DNA of 64,000 nucleotides from Flavobacterium sp. (GCF_039595935.1 NZ_JBCNKR010000004.1:495001-559000); one strand, 5' to 3'. Counted from the stretch's first letter, positions 11,735 to 21,312 are shown. Numbers and translations: made by a program. The notes: generated by a model not told the origin, from the letters alone.

Positions 11735-13414
11735 TTATTTTTTCAATTCTTTTAATTTAGACTCCATCACATCTTTATTCAATTTTACCTTTACCATTCC
11801 TGTTGGATGAAATCTTCTTTTTAGGTCGATGGCGTTATAGACTATGGTATAAACGTCATTTCCTTCTGGGATTAAACACAAAGGCGTTCTCATAATATCC
11901 CACCATTTATCGACTTTGGTTTCGATTGGAAGATAATGTGCTTCTGCCCAATTAACGCCGTCTGCAGATAATGAATAAGCAATCATATTTGGTAAATGAT
12001 GTCCCCAGCCGTCTGGGCCTCCATCGAAAATAGCGATGTACATTCCGTTTGGTAATTGGCTTACTATTGGATTTTCAACAAAAAGCGGATGCATTGTTTT
12101 AATGGGCTCCAAACCTTTATTCATTCTTAACCAAGGTCCTTCTAAACTTTTGGATTCGGCTAAAGCTACAAACCAGCCTTTACCTGATTTCTTTGGATAA
12201 TCTGCCCATGAATTGAATGGATATGCACCGCTGTAAAATCCGAAATACTTGTCTCCAACTTGATATGGAAAAAACGAAGCTACTCCCTGACGTCCTTCCC
12301 AAGGCTGAGAATCTAGTCCAGGTTCCATAATGATTCCAATATCTTTATAAGGGCCACCAATTCCGTTGATTCCGTCTACAGTCGATTCGCAACGCCAAAT
12401 TCTTCCGAAAGAATGATTTGGCTCTATTTCTTTACTAACTGTATAAGCCAAATAATAGCCATACCATTTGTTTGCTTTTTCATTGAAAACCGGCATATAC
12501 GACCAAATTGCTGCACGACGATCATTCATCGGGTTATCATCTTCTGTAACGGCATAAGTTCCGCTTGCTTGATAGATTGTAGATTCTCTTTTCCAATGAA
12601 TGGCATCTTTACTTGTCCAATGTCCGATTTTCGTTTTTACACGATCATAATAGTAATCAACTCCTTTTTCTCCTGCTCTTTCGGTTGGAAACATATGATA
12701 CGTATCACCGACTTTTACCACACGTCCGCCTTCGAAACCTCCCTGTATTCCTTCAGTTTCAGACATTCCTTCATCTATAACTGGTTTATTTTCTCCGCCA
12801 ATAATTTCGAAAAGTGGTTTTTCATCTGAAAATCCTTCAACGATAAAAGTTGGATTCCAAAGTTTTCCGTCTGGTAATTTTACGTCTCTGGCATTCAATT
12901 TCTGGTCGCTTTTCAAAACTCCTAAAACAGCAAATAATCCTTTTTGATTTGGTAAAATAGTATGAGTTCCTTTTCCATAAGGAATTGCATAAACGCTTAC
13001 TGGCGGTAAACCTGTAATTGTAACTCCATTTTCAAGAATCTCATTATTATTTCCAATTTGATTGGATTGCAGATATTCAGAATTTTTATCCTGAAAAACT
13101 CCAATCAAAACAGTTACTGGCTCTTTAAACTTTAATTCTAATGGAGAATTAGTTCCGTTTTTATATGCTTCTAAAGGAAGTTCAATTCCTGTCAAACCTT
13201 CTAATTCTGGAGCTAAACGAACAATATTGTGTTTGCTTCCCGAAAATACATGAGCATATTGTGTTGTTTTGAACGTTTTGTATTTTGATTTTACAATTTC
13301 AAATGATGCTGGTTTCCATGCGGTGTTTTGTGCTTTGGCTTGGATGCAGACGGTTAATAGCATTAAGAATGCTGTTTTTAATTTGAAGTTGTATTTTTTA
13401 TTTTTTGAAAACAT
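11735..13414 (-). CDS. Secreted beta-propeller glycosidase with N-terminal beta domain
   Basis: A 559-residue protein with a signal peptide ending near CIQAKAQ (about 29). Residues 30-190 form an N-terminal domain I do not recognise (NIVRLAPELEGLTGIELPLE and so on). From about 210 the repeats GGFEGGRVVKVGDTYHMFPT, KTKIGHWTSKDAIHWKRES and FVENPIVSQLPNGMYIAIFD look like blades of a GH43/GH32-type propeller. Acidic residues near each blade are candidates, but I cannot assign a catalytic set. It is placed between GH78 and the smaller propeller lipoprotein, and the two propeller genes are neighbours but not close copies. Likely an exo-glycosidase on the same glycan; the family is uncertain and it could be a new GH family. 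Confidence 0.65.
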   Translation of the reverse strand: MFSKNKKYNFKLKTAFLMLLTVCIQAKAQNTAWKPASFEIVKSKYKTFKTTQYAHVFSGSKHNIVRLAPELEGLTGIELPLEAYKNGTNSPLELKFKEPVTVLIGVFQDKNSEYLQSNQIGNNNEILENGVTITGLPPVSVYAIPYGKGTHTILPNQKGLFAVLGVLKSDQKLNARDVKLPDGKLWNPTFIVEGFSDEKPLFEIIGGENKPVIDEGMSETEGIQGGFEGGRVVKVGDTYHMFPTERAGEKGVDYYYDRVKTKIGHWTSKDAIHWKRESTIYQASGTYAVTEDDNPMNDRRAAIWSYMPVFNEKANKWYGYYLAYTVSKEIEPNHSFGRIWRCESTVDGINGIGGPYKDIGIIMEPGLDSQPWEGRQGVASFFPYQVGDKYFGFYSGAYPFNSWADYPKKSGKGWFVALAESKSLEGPWLRMNKGLEPIKTMHPLFVENPIVSQLPNGMYIAIFDGGPDGWGHHLPNMIAYSLSADGVNWAEAHYLPIETKVDKWWDIMRTPLCLIPEGNDVYTIVYNAIDLKRRFHPTGMVKVKLNKDVMESKLKELKK

Positions 13415-13716
13415 TGGTTTTTTATTTTTTATTGACTTCTAAATTTCTCCAATCTTGTCATTTCGAGGAACGAGAAATCTTCGTTAGAAACTCTACAAAG
13501 ATTGGATACATTCGGTACGGAGCTACTTGCGAAGATTTCTCCTTACGTCGAAATGACAAAACTAATGTGATAATCTTTGTGGTTACGAGTGTGATTTGCT
13601 TCGCCTATTCGCTATCGCTCGGGTCTCCTTCGTCGGAATGACAAACTGTACGTTATAAGCTATTGGCTAATCACTATGGGCTAATAACTAATCACTAAGG
13701 ACTAATTACTAATCAT
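13415..13716. repeat. 302-bp gap: family A copy 3, a degenerate copy and a TAATCACTA-type tandem array
   Basis: No gene is visible. Family A copy 3 spans 13455-13559 (arms 13455-13483 and 13530-13559, GTCATTTCGAGGAACGAGAA type, with CTACAAAGATTGG in the loop). A degenerate relative runs 13565-13645 (GCTATCGCTCGGGTCTCC, ending in TCGGAATGACAAAC). At 13655-13715 is a run of imperfect GGCTAATCACTA and ACTAATTACTAATCA words. It separates GH78 from the propeller enzyme. Confidence 0.85.
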
Positions 13717-15903
13717 TCACAAAGCTTTATAACTAACTTTATATTCCACATTCGGTTTTACAATCAATTGATACTTATTTTTTGCTAATTCTGTAATCGT
13801 TCCAGAATTTGTTTTTGGTTTGCTAGCACTTTCAAAAATCAATTTTCCTTCTCCTTCGCCTGCTTTTATTTTGATTTCTTTGGTACTGCAATACACGGCA
13901 ACTTCTCCGTTTGGTGTTGGCACTTTTCCTTCCATCCATTTTAAACCGCCTAAAATAGGTTTGATTTCGTATTCTGAATAACCTGGAGCAGTTGGTTTTA
14001 CACCTAAATAATATTTCCCTAACAAATAAATCGGACTTGCTCCCCAAGCGTGGCAAAGGCTTTTACCGTAAGGACGACCGTACATTGTTAAATGTTCCGT
14101 TCCTTTTTTGTTTGGATTGTATTCTTCCCAAAAAGAGGTTGCGCCTTCATTGAGCATGCCGCCCCAATAATCTTTCATTTCTTTTAAAACATAATTCTGT
14201 TCGCCTATCGCACATAAAGCTTCCAACTCATAAAAACGCATATATGGTGTTGTAATTTGAAGAACATCTTTATTTAGTAGTACTTTATTTTTTACGCTTT
14301 GTTTTTGTTCTTCATTAAAATAATTGAAGAAAATACCAAACATATTAGCGTATCTGGTTACGATGTTTTGTATTTTCCCATCGATACGCTGGTGTTTCAT
14401 CACGTTTTCTTTTTTATCCCAAAAAACATCAAATAATTTGGTTTTTAAATCAGTTCCTAATTTTTGATATTGTTTTTGGTCTTCAGTTTTTCCATCAATT
14501 TCAGCACTTACCGCCATAGCTTCTAAACTTCTCGCTAAAAGCATTTGTTCAAAACTGACTTCGCCTGTTTTTGGCAATCCGTCTGCCCAATCAATGAAAA
14601 CCCAATCGCCTTCTAATGGTTCAAGGAATCCGTTTTTGTTTCTTCTTTCTAAACAGAAATCCATAAGTGATTTCATTCTCGGATAAAAAGTTTTGATGAA
14701 TTTTGTATCGCCTGTGTGCAAATAATAATCGTAAACGCCTACAAACCAATACAGCGAATAATCCATTATAATATTAACGTGAGCCGTTACAGGCTCTTTT
14801 CCACGAAGCGCCAACAGCGTTCTTTCTACAGAAGCCGAATCAAAGAACAAATAATAATTCATTAAATAACTTTGATAAGCATCTCCAGACCAAACCCAGC
14901 GGTCGCGTTTGATTCCGTCGATAAAAAATTCACGAGACGTTAAATGCATCGTATAAGCCGATACATCCCAAATTTTGTTCAATTGTTCATCAGATGATTT
15001 AAATGCTCCACGATAGTCTAAAGGTAGATATTCATAAAGCATCGAAATTGAATCATATTTTACCGATGTATCTGCTTGAACCTGAACATAACGGAATGCT
15101 TTCGATCCATCATGCGTATAAGTTTCAGATTGTTTTCCGTCAAAAGATAAATGGTCTAATGTTTCGCATTTGGCAGAATCCAAAGCTTCTTCACGAGATT
15201 CTCCATAATAAAGTGCTAGTTTCCCTTCTCCTTTTAAACCATGAATTTTAATATAACCAAAAGTTTCTTTACCAAAATCTACTAATTGACCAGTTCCAAT
15301 TTTTTCTGATTTTTTGGCATTTAAAGGTTTCGTTGTTAATTTGAATCCAGAAGGTTTGCTTTCTGGCGAATTAAAATTCCAAGAACCAACAGGAACCCAA
15401 GGCGTACCAGATTGTTGTGCTTTTCCAGTTTCATCAATCCAAAGTTTATCTTCGTTGGTCACTTTCCAAGAGGCATCAGATTTCACATATTTTCCGCTAA
15501 TATAAATTGCTGGCAATACTTCCTGATTATAAACTTTAAAGGAAATTTTGTGTTTTCCGGCAGGAACTGCGATTGATTTTGGCTGTCCATAAATCTGAAT
15601 GCCGTCTAAAAGTAATTGAAAAGGGCCTTCTGAGTAAATTTTTATGTCGTCTGGTTGCGGAATATCTACTTCTGTCTGAAAAGTGACCAAAGCATAAGGG
15701 CTGTAATATTGCCAAAGCGGAGGAAATACGGCTTCGCGTTCTGTACGTCTTACCTGCATTTTATTGCTTAACCAAATTTCAAAATCGCCTGGATACCAGA
15801 TCCATGTCGCTTCTTTTGATTTTTCTTGTGCAAATGACATCGAACAAGAAAAAAGGGCAACAAAAAGAACGAAAATCTTAAGAAGTGAAAAGCGGTTTAG
15901 CAT
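13717..15903 (-). CDS. GH78-type alpha-L-rhamnosidase
   Basis: This 728-residue secreted protein has an (alpha/alpha)6-barrel rhamnosidase layout. After the signal peptide (about 1-26) come N-terminal beta-sandwich domains (WIWYPGDFE, LLLDGIQIYG), then the barrel with DGIKRDRWVWSGDAYQ at 329-344, which matches the GH78 signature with its conserved acidic residues, and the late GATSFWEEYNP (E593/E594), where the general base is expected. A C-terminal beta domain ends the protein (TPNGEVAVYCSTKEIKIKAG). GH78 enzymes invert alpha-L-rhamnosides and work in the periplasm or on the surface. It is the first gene of the seven-gene minus run, 180 bp from the divergent-side gap, so its upstream region probably holds the operon promoter. 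Sure of family; linkage unknown. Confidence 0.88.
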   Translation of the reverse strand: MLNRFSLLKIFVLFVALFSCSMSFAQEKSKEATWIWYPGDFEIWLSNKMQVRRTEREAVFPPLWQYYSPYALVTFQTEVDIPQPDDIKIYSEGPFQLLLDGIQIYGQPKSIAVPAGKHKISFKVYNQEVLPAIYISGKYVKSDASWKVTNEDKLWIDETGKAQQSGTPWVPVGSWNFNSPESKPSGFKLTTKPLNAKKSEKIGTGQLVDFGKETFGYIKIHGLKGEGKLALYYGESREEALDSAKCETLDHLSFDGKQSETYTHDGSKAFRYVQVQADTSVKYDSISMLYEYLPLDYRGAFKSSDEQLNKIWDVSAYTMHLTSREFFIDGIKRDRWVWSGDAYQSYLMNYYLFFDSASVERTLLALRGKEPVTAHVNIIMDYSLYWFVGVYDYYLHTGDTKFIKTFYPRMKSLMDFCLERRNKNGFLEPLEGDWVFIDWADGLPKTGEVSFEQMLLARSLEAMAVSAEIDGKTEDQKQYQKLGTDLKTKLFDVFWDKKENVMKHQRIDGKIQNIVTRYANMFGIFFNYFNEEQKQSVKNKVLLNKDVLQITTPYMRFYELEALCAIGEQNYVLKEMKDYWGGMLNEGATSFWEEYNPNKKGTEHLTMYGRPYGKSLCHAWGASPIYLLGKYYLGVKPTAPGYSEYEIKPILGGLKWMEGKVPTPNGEVAVYCSTKEIKIKAGEGEGKLIFESASKPKTNSGTITELAKNKYQLIVKPNVEYKVSYKAL

Positions 15904-16263
15904 AGTTAGTGTATTTTGGGACTAAAGTTAAGTGTTCTCATCACATTTCACACCCTGCACTATCCTGCTATTTCATAAAAAACAGTACTTTTTGATAATT
16001 TTTTAAGGGAAAAATTACGGCTTATCACTTTTTTAGTACTAAAAAAAATGATGTTACAATTTTTAGGGGACGCTGATGAGACGGATTCGCTATCGCGAGG
16101 GCGCGGTTGAAAACGGATTTTTTCTTTTTTTACTCTCGAGAGCTTTGCCAAAGTTTAAAACTTTGACAAAGCTTGCTAAGTTGATACATTTAAAATCCGT
16201 GCAAATCCGCGTCTTTACGAAGTAAATCCGTTTTATCCGCGTTCTAATTTTCAGCACATGAAA
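15904..16263. other. 360-bp gap: presumed operon promoter for GH78 and a 33-bp palindrome
   Basis: No gene is seen. Immediately upstream of GH78 the minus strand reads TAACTTTA (7 of 8 with TANNTTTG), a weak -7 candidate. Near 16070-16110 there is a family A-like fragment (GGATTCGCTATCGCGAGG). The palindrome AGCTTTGCCAAAGTTTAAA... spans 16141-16173 (family H, second copy at 46357-46389). Around 16190-16245 the words AAATCCGTG, AAATCCGCG and TTATCCGCG repeat imperfectly. Confidence 0.7.
16141..16173. repeat. Family H palindrome, copy 1
   Basis: A 33-bp near-perfect palindrome (AGCTTTGCCAAAGTTTAAA then its complement). It lies 3' of the AraC-family gene and could act as its terminator or as a stand-alone repeat. 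Confidence 0.75.
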
Positions 16264-17082
16264 TTAAGCAGATAATTTATCGTTCTCATTTTCATCTTCT
16301 AAAATATAATTAGAAGGCGTTTTTCCTAGATGCTTTTTAAACATATAAATAAAAGCACTGGTGTTTTCGTAACCTAAATTGAAAGCGATTTCTTTTATGG
16401 ATTGTTTTTCACCCAAACGTTTTATGGCTTCAAGTAATTTTAAACGAGTACGCCAATCGCTGAAATTCATTCCCAGTTCTTTAATAAATAAACGGGATAA
16501 AGTTCTGGTACTCATAAAAGAAATTTCGGCGTAATAATCGATCGTATTTTTGCTTGCAATATCTTCCATTAAAAGTTCGACTACTTTTTGAAGTCTTTCG
16601 TGATTGGTTGTGGGCAGGAAAGTGGCGCTTGGTACTATTAAAGCCAATTCGTCAAGAAAAACCGATATAATTCTGTGTTGCGGAGGCGTTAAATTTCCCT
16701 CTATTCCAAAAGAAATGATTTTGAAAACCAACTGCTTTAAAAACATCGGAATATCAAAAGAAAAACTGTTTGTTGGCAATCCTTCCATTGCAGACGGATC
16801 GATAAAAACGCTGTAGTAATTAACGTCTTTCTGAAAAGTAACCTGATGTTCTACTCCACCAGGAAGCCACAAACCCTGCAACGGATTCACAACCCAAATA
16901 TGATTGCCCACTACAACGTTCATTACGCCACGCGTCGCATAGATCAACTGACCTCTTGGATGCGAATGAGAAATACACATTTCGTTGGTTACCATTTCGG
17001 TATAGCCAATAACAGGAATCGATGGATCAACTCTGTATCCATGCTCCTGTGCCATTCGATATGTCCGAATCTGGTTATTCAT
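16264..17082 (-). CDS. AraC-family transcriptional regulator with cupin sensor domain
   Basis: A 272-residue cytoplasmic regulator. Residues 25-110 form the AraC-type cupin (SHSHPRGQLIYATRGVMNV, WLPGGVEHQVTF), with His residues placed as in metal- or ligand-binding cupins. The C-terminal ~100 residues carry two HTH motifs (MSTRTLSRLFIKELGMNFSD; IKEIAFNLGYENTSAFIYMF) of the HTH_18 type. It is divergent from the Fsr-like MFS gene, 101 bp away, and this pairing is common, so that transporter is the probable target. A TATATTTG box on the minus strand (17094-17087) lies only five bases from the ATG; the mRNA may be nearly leaderless or start at the downstream Met10 (17055). The ligand is unknown. 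Confidence 0.88.
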   Translation of the reverse strand: MNNQIRTYRMAQEHGYRVDPSIPVIGYTEMVTNEMCISHSHPRGQLIYATRGVMNVVVGNHIWVVNPLQGLWLPGGVEHQVTFQKDVNYYSVFIDPSAMEGLPTNSFSFDIPMFLKQLVFKIISFGIEGNLTPPQHRIISVFLDELALIVPSATFLPTTNHERLQKVVELLMEDIASKNTIDYYAEISFMSTRTLSRLFIKELGMNFSDWRTRLKLLEAIKRLGEKQSIKEIAFNLGYENTSAFIYMFKKHLGKTPSNYILEDENENDKLSA

Positions 17083-17183
17083 TGTCCAAATATAGCAATT
17101 CTGACATTAGTATTCTTTTAATCTTTGCAAAAAATAATACAGCTGTTGTTTTTTAACCTAATTTAAAAATCAAAAAATACCAC
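17083..17183. promoter_or_regulatory. Divergent AraC/MFS promoter region with minus-strand -7 box
   Basis: TATATTTG at 17094-17087 on the minus strand fits the Bacteroidota -7 consensus TANNTTTG. For the plus-strand gene only a poor match (TAATCTTTG near 17118-17126) is visible. The shared spacer is the natural site for AraC-type control. Confidence 0.45.
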
Positions 17184-18395
17184 ATGGACACTATTAAAGC
17201 AAATCCTGACATAGTTAAAAAAACCACTTATTCGATCTTATTCATCATAAGTTTTTCTCATTTAATTAATGATCTTCTACAGGCTGTTGTTCCTTCCATT
17301 TATCCACTTTTAAAAGATAATTTTAGTTTAAGTTTTACTCAAATTGGTATTATTACTTTGACTTATCAAATGGTAGCGTCTATTTTACAGCCATTTGTGG
17401 GAATGTATACCGATAAAAACTCAAAACCATACTCGCTAATTGTTGGAATGTGTTTTACCATGGTAGGACTTTTCTTTGTTTCGATCGCTTCGAGTTTTAT
17501 CAACTTATTATTATCAGTAAGCTTAATCGGAATTGGCTCTTCAATTTTCCATCCTGAATCTTCGCGTGTAGCGCATTTGGCTTCGGGCGGAAAAAGAGGT
17601 TTGGCGCAGTCTATTTTTCAATTGGGAGGAAATGCCGGAAGTGCCATCGGACCTTTATTAGCAGCATTTATTGTAATTCCGCACGGACAATCTTATATCG
17701 CTTGGTTTTGTATTATTGCGTTAGTTGGTGTTTTTGCTTTGTACAAAATTGCAATTTGGTACACGGCACATTTATCTGAAAGAAATGCTAATAAAGCTTC
17801 TCATCAAATCGAAACGCATCATTTGTCTAAAAACCGAGTAATTGCTTCGCTGATTATTTTATTGGTTCTGATTTTCTCTAAGTATTTCTACATGAGTAGT
17901 ATTACGAGTTATTATACTTTCTTCTTGATAGATAAATTCCATATTACGATTCAGCAATCGCAAGTATATTTATTCTTGTTCTCGGGTGCTGTTGCTGCTG
18001 GAACTTTAATTGGTGGACCAATTGGAGATCGATATGGCAGAAAATATGTAATCTGGGTTTCAATTTTAGGTGTTGCTCCGTTTACTTTGATGTTGCCTTA
18101 CGTTTCTCTTTTCTGGGTTGGAACTTTATCTGTAATTATCGGATTGATTCTTTCTTCGGCTTTCTCTGCAATTTTGGTTTATGCAACTGAATTAATGCCT
18201 GGAAAGGTCGGACTTGTTGCAGGTCTATTCTTCGGATTTGCTTTCGGAATGGGCGGTTTAGGTTCTGCTATTTTAGGAAAAATTGCCGATGCTACAAGTA
18301 TTGAATATGTATTTAAGATTTGTGCGTTTCTGCCTTTGATTGGGGTTATTACTGGGTTCTTGCCTAATTTGGAGAAGAAAAAGAAGGTTGAGTAA
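17184..18395 (+). CDS. MFS transporter, fosmidomycin-resistance (Fsr)-like
   Basis: A 403-residue, about 12-helix inner-membrane protein. The start (FIISFSHLINDLLQAVVPSI) and the loop between helices 2 and 3 (PFVGMYTDKNSKPYS), followed by FHPESSRVAHLASGGKRGLA, are characteristic of the Fsr subgroup of the major facilitator superfamily. The second half has GPIGDRYGRKYV. These proteins export small molecules by proton antiport; fosmidomycin export is known for the E. coli member, but the natural substrate here is not known. It is divergent from the AraC regulator. The gene is followed by a hairpin at 18496-18539 with a T-rich tail that could end its transcript. Confidence 0.85.
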   Translation: MDTIKANPDIVKKTTYSILFIISFSHLINDLLQAVVPSIYPLLKDNFSLSFTQIGIITLTYQMVASILQPFVGMYTDKNSKPYSLIVGMCFTMVGLFFVSIASSFINLLLSVSLIGIGSSIFHPESSRVAHLASGGKRGLAQSIFQLGGNAGSAIGPLLAAFIVIPHGQSYIAWFCIIALVGVFALYKIAIWYTAHLSERNANKASHQIETHHLSKNRVIASLIILLVLIFSKYFYMSSITSYYTFFLIDKFHITIQQSQVYLFLFSGAVAAGTLIGGPIGDRYGRKYVIWVSILGVAPFTLMLPYVSLFWVGTLSVIIGLILSSAFSAILVYATELMPGKVGLVAGLFFGFAFGMGGLGSAILGKIADATSIEYVFKICAFLPLIGVITGFLPNLEKKKKVE

Positions 18396-18670
18396 TTTTT
18401 TTTGCCACAAAGTCGCTAAGATGCAAAGTTTTTATAAAAAATAAGTTTTAATTGCGTCCAGCTTTAGCTGGATGAACAAATTAATTAGGAAGCTCAAAAG
18501 GCTTTAGCCAAAATATCTACAATTTGGTTAAAGCCTTTTTCTATTCTTTTACATAGACCTCCAGTTAAAACTGGAGGCAACTCATAAAAAAACTTTGCGT
18601 CTTAGCTCCCGATAACTATCGGGATTGCGAGCAAAATTTTATCTGTGTATTTATAATCTTTTTTATTTTA
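18396..18670. repeat. Cluster of five palindromes, one enclosing three others
   Basis: Outer arms CTAAGATGCAAAGTTTTT (18416-18433) and its near complement (18588-18605) enclose three hairpins: TCCAGCTTTAGCTGGA (18457-18472), AAAAGGCTTTAGCCAAAAT with its partner (18496-18514 and 18522-18539) and CCTCCAGTTAAAACTGGAGG (18558-18577). A fifth, TCCCGATAACTATCGGGA, sits at 18607-18624. The region separates convergent MFS and SSS genes; the hairpin at 18496-18539 has a T-rich tail and may be the terminator. Confidence 0.88.
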
Positions 18671-20251
18671 TTAATGTCCATTAAAAACCAAATACAAAAC
18701 CAAAATCGTCAATCCCAGCAAACCAAACAAAAGCTTCACCTTTTTACTAGTTTTAGGAATATCAGTTTCATCAGAAACATTAACTTCAGGATTTTTATCG
18801 GTTAAAGAGATAATAACAGCACTGATCATTAAAACCGCAAAAATGTAAAACGAAATCAATAAAAAGTGAGGCCAAACTGGATATTTATCGGCAGGGAAAA
18901 TCCATAAATATAAGACCCCAACAAACAAACTAAACGCAGAACCCCAAGATAGTGTTGCATTTACGGCTTTTTTGGTAGTTCGTTTCCAGAAAACACTCAA
19001 AAGGAAAACAACAGATAACGAAGGCGCCAAGAAACCTAAAACCGCCTGAAAAATGTTGAATAAATTTTGTCCTTTGATATTATCAATAGCAACGGCAATT
19101 AGAATCGCAAATACACATCCGGCAGCAATTGTTAAACGACCAATTTTAATCTGATCCTGAATCGTCGCCGTCGGGTTGATCTTCTTTACATAAATATCAT
19201 TCGTAAAAACGGTACTCAAAGCATTTAACGAAGAACCTATTGTTCCTACCAAAACCGCAATCATTACACAGATTACCAAACCGTTCATTCCGCTTGGGAA
19301 AAGGTTCGTAACCATCGTCATATAAGCTAAGTCTGAGTTACTTCCTAATTCTGGATATAAGGCATAACACAAAATTCCAGGTAAAATAAATAATGGAAGC
19401 GCCATCACTTTCAACCATCCGATAAAGTTCACACCAAGCTGTCCTTGTTCTAGATTTTTCGCTCCTAAAACGCTCTGCACCATCGATTGATCGGTACAGA
19501 AAAAAGCAACTGCAGCAACAGGATATCCCAACATAATAGCTGGCCACGGATAACTTGCATCATCAGAAGGACGAACTAAATTCCAAAAGTTGGATGGCGT
19601 TTTTGCAACTAAAGCTTCGATTCCGCCCAGTTTTTGTAAACCTAAAAAAGAAAGTGTTAGCGAAACTACAATCAGCAAAATCATCTGAAAAACATTGACT
19701 TTAGCAATTGCTTTTAATCCTCCTGCAAAAGTGAAAATTCCAGAGAAAATCACTAAAACGGTAACGCTCTGCCACATCGGAATTCCGAGAATCTGACGTA
19801 CTAAAACACCTCCGCTGAATAATCCTAAAGACAACCAGCTTACTAATATTTTTACCAAAGCATACCAAGCCAAAATATTCTGTGTACTATCACCGTAACG
19901 TTTTCCCATATATTCGGGCATCGTGCTTACTTTACTTGCAATATATCTTGGTGCAAAAACCATAGCCAAAAGCAGTAAAAACACAAAAGCATACCATTCG
20001 AAATTTCCGGCTACAATTCCCGTTGCATAACCAATACTCGCAAAAGCCAATAATGAAGAAGGCCCAACATTGGTTCCCCACATATTAAACCCGATGCTGT
20101 ACCAGTTCAAAGAATTTCCGGCAAGAAAAAGTGTTTCGTTTTTCTTTCTCTGCTTCATACTTACCACATATCCAATGACTAATAAAGCCACCAAATAACC
20201 CGCAACAATGATAAAATCGAGCGTGGTTAATTTATCGTAAATACTGTTCAT
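18671..20251 (-). CDS. Sodium:solute symporter (SSS family)
   Basis: A 526-residue inner-membrane protein with about 14 hydrophobic segments. It begins with TTLDFIIVAGYLVALLVIGY and has the SSS hallmarks NSLNWYSIGFNMWGTNVGPS, FFCTDQSMVQSVLGAKNLEQ and the Ser/Asn-rich helix GTIGSSLNALSTVFTNDIY. Members couple Na+ to uptake of sugars, sugar acids or vitamins; SGLT-like relatives are frequent in polysaccharide loci. Its stop overlaps by 4 bp the start side of the upstream dehydrogenase (20248-20251), so the two are translationally coupled. The likely role is import of a monosaccharide or uronate released by the nearby hydrolases, which the Gfo/Idh/MocA partner would act on. The substrate is inferred from context only. 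Confidence 0.87.
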   Translation of the reverse strand: MNSIYDKLTTLDFIIVAGYLVALLVIGYVVSMKQRKKNETLFLAGNSLNWYSIGFNMWGTNVGPSSLLAFASIGYATGIVAGNFEWYAFVFLLLLAMVFAPRYIASKVSTMPEYMGKRYGDSTQNILAWYALVKILVSWLSLGLFSGGVLVRQILGIPMWQSVTVLVIFSGIFTFAGGLKAIAKVNVFQMILLIVVSLTLSFLGLQKLGGIEALVAKTPSNFWNLVRPSDDASYPWPAIMLGYPVAAVAFFCTDQSMVQSVLGAKNLEQGQLGVNFIGWLKVMALPLFILPGILCYALYPELGSNSDLAYMTMVTNLFPSGMNGLVICVMIAVLVGTIGSSLNALSTVFTNDIYVKKINPTATIQDQIKIGRLTIAAGCVFAILIAVAIDNIKGQNLFNIFQAVLGFLAPSLSVVFLLSVFWKRTTKKAVNATLSWGSAFSLFVGVLYLWIFPADKYPVWPHFLLISFYIFAVLMISAVIISLTDKNPEVNVSDETDIPKTSKKVKLLFGLLGLTILVLYLVFNGH

Positions 20252-21312
20252 AGTCCGTATTCGTTAAGAATATCGGCAATTTTAACCGGCATTCCAGTTT
20301 GCAGAGATTTGTCCATTGCTTGTAATAAAGCCACAGTTCCGATTCCTTCTTCCATGTTTGGATACGCTTCAAAACCTTGCTCGATACTATCTGTAAAATA
20401 TTCTAAATAATTCTGATATTCTCCGCCGTGATGACTTTGTCCTTCAAAACGGAAATAATATTTTATCGTGCTGTCGCCCCAAGTAATTACTTTTTCTTCG
20501 CCAGTTTTGTCTGTAATCGCATAACGCAATTCATGATAATCGGCCTGACTTGCTCCTTCTGTTGCTCTTAAAATTGTACTCATTCCGCTGTCACGTTGCG
20601 CTGGCTGAGTCGGTGATGTATAAACACCGCTTACACGTGCAATTCTGCCGTCTGTTGCTTTGAAGATAAAGTGCATCGTATCCTCATTTTTTAATCCTGC
20701 ATTTTGTCCGTTAGCGCTAATCATTCCATAACCCATTACTTCCTGGATATTTGGAAGATACCATCTGATAAAATCTACAGGATGACTCAAACCTCCGTAC
20801 AACCATTTAAACGATTGCAAAAGCGACCATTCTTTCTTTAAAAACCATCTATGATCCGCATGATATTGAGCCTCGATTGTAATTAAATCTCCAATTAAAC
20901 CTGCTTCAAAATCGGCTCTTTGCCTTTTGGCTGGTTCGAAGAAACGTGAACTTTGCCCAATGAAAACTTTCTTTCCAGTTGATTTGCTTAATTCCAACAA
21001 TTCTTTAGCATCCGAAAGATCATCGATAAAAGGCTTTGTGCAAACTACGTGTTTTCCACTTAACAAAGCTTGTTTTACGTGTAGCGCATGCAAATGATCT
21101 GGCGTATAAATCGCTATAATATCAATTGATTCATCATTCAATAAATCATCGTAATTGGTTGTGTACGAATGAAAATCGAATTCTTTTGCGCGCTGTTTGC
21201 ACAATTCTTCGTTTCGGTCGCATATTTTAACGAGTTCTAGTTTTGAACTTTCTATAGCAGCCGACATTGTGCTTCGTCCTTCTCCAAGTCCCAGAATGGC
21301 TATTTTTAACAT
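20248..21312 (-). CDS. Gfo/Idh/MocA-family NAD(P)-dependent sugar dehydrogenase
   Basis: A 354-residue cytoplasmic oxidoreductase. Residues 1-120 form the Rossmann domain (KIAILGLGEGRSTMSAAIES), with the usual GxGxxG altered to GLGEGRS, and the cofactor-site motif VVCTKPFIDD, where family members usually have EKP; here Thr replaces Glu. The second half is the alpha/beta catalytic domain (YGGLSHPVDFIRWYLPNIQE, with the His-containing stretch typical of the family). It overlaps the SSS symporter by 4 bp and lies 176 bp from the beta-helix/mutarotase gene upstream, all on one strand. A role in oxidising or epimerising an imported sugar is likely. Substrate not determinable. Confidence 0.85.
   Translation of the reverse strand: MLKIAILGLGEGRSTMSAAIESSKLELVKICDRNEELCKQRAKEFDFHSYTTNYDDLLNDESIDIIAIYTPDHLHALHVKQALLSGKHVVCTKPFIDDLSDAKELLELSKSTGKKVFIGQSSRFFEPAKRQRADFEAGLIGDLITIEAQYHADHRWFLKKEWSLLQSFKWLYGGLSHPVDFIRWYLPNIQEVMGYGMISANGQNAGLKNEDTMHFIFKATDGRIARVSGVYTSPTQPAQRDSGMSTILRATEGASQADYHELRYAITDKTGEEKVITWGDSTIKYYFRFEGQSHHGGEYQNYLEYFTDSIEQGFEAYPNMEEGIGTVALLQAMDKSLQTGMPVKIADILNEYGL

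Noticed and set aside
12413..12829. 138-codon plus-strand frame inside the beta-propeller gene
   Set aside because: Antisense shadow of a gene with clear propeller blades; no start context or family.
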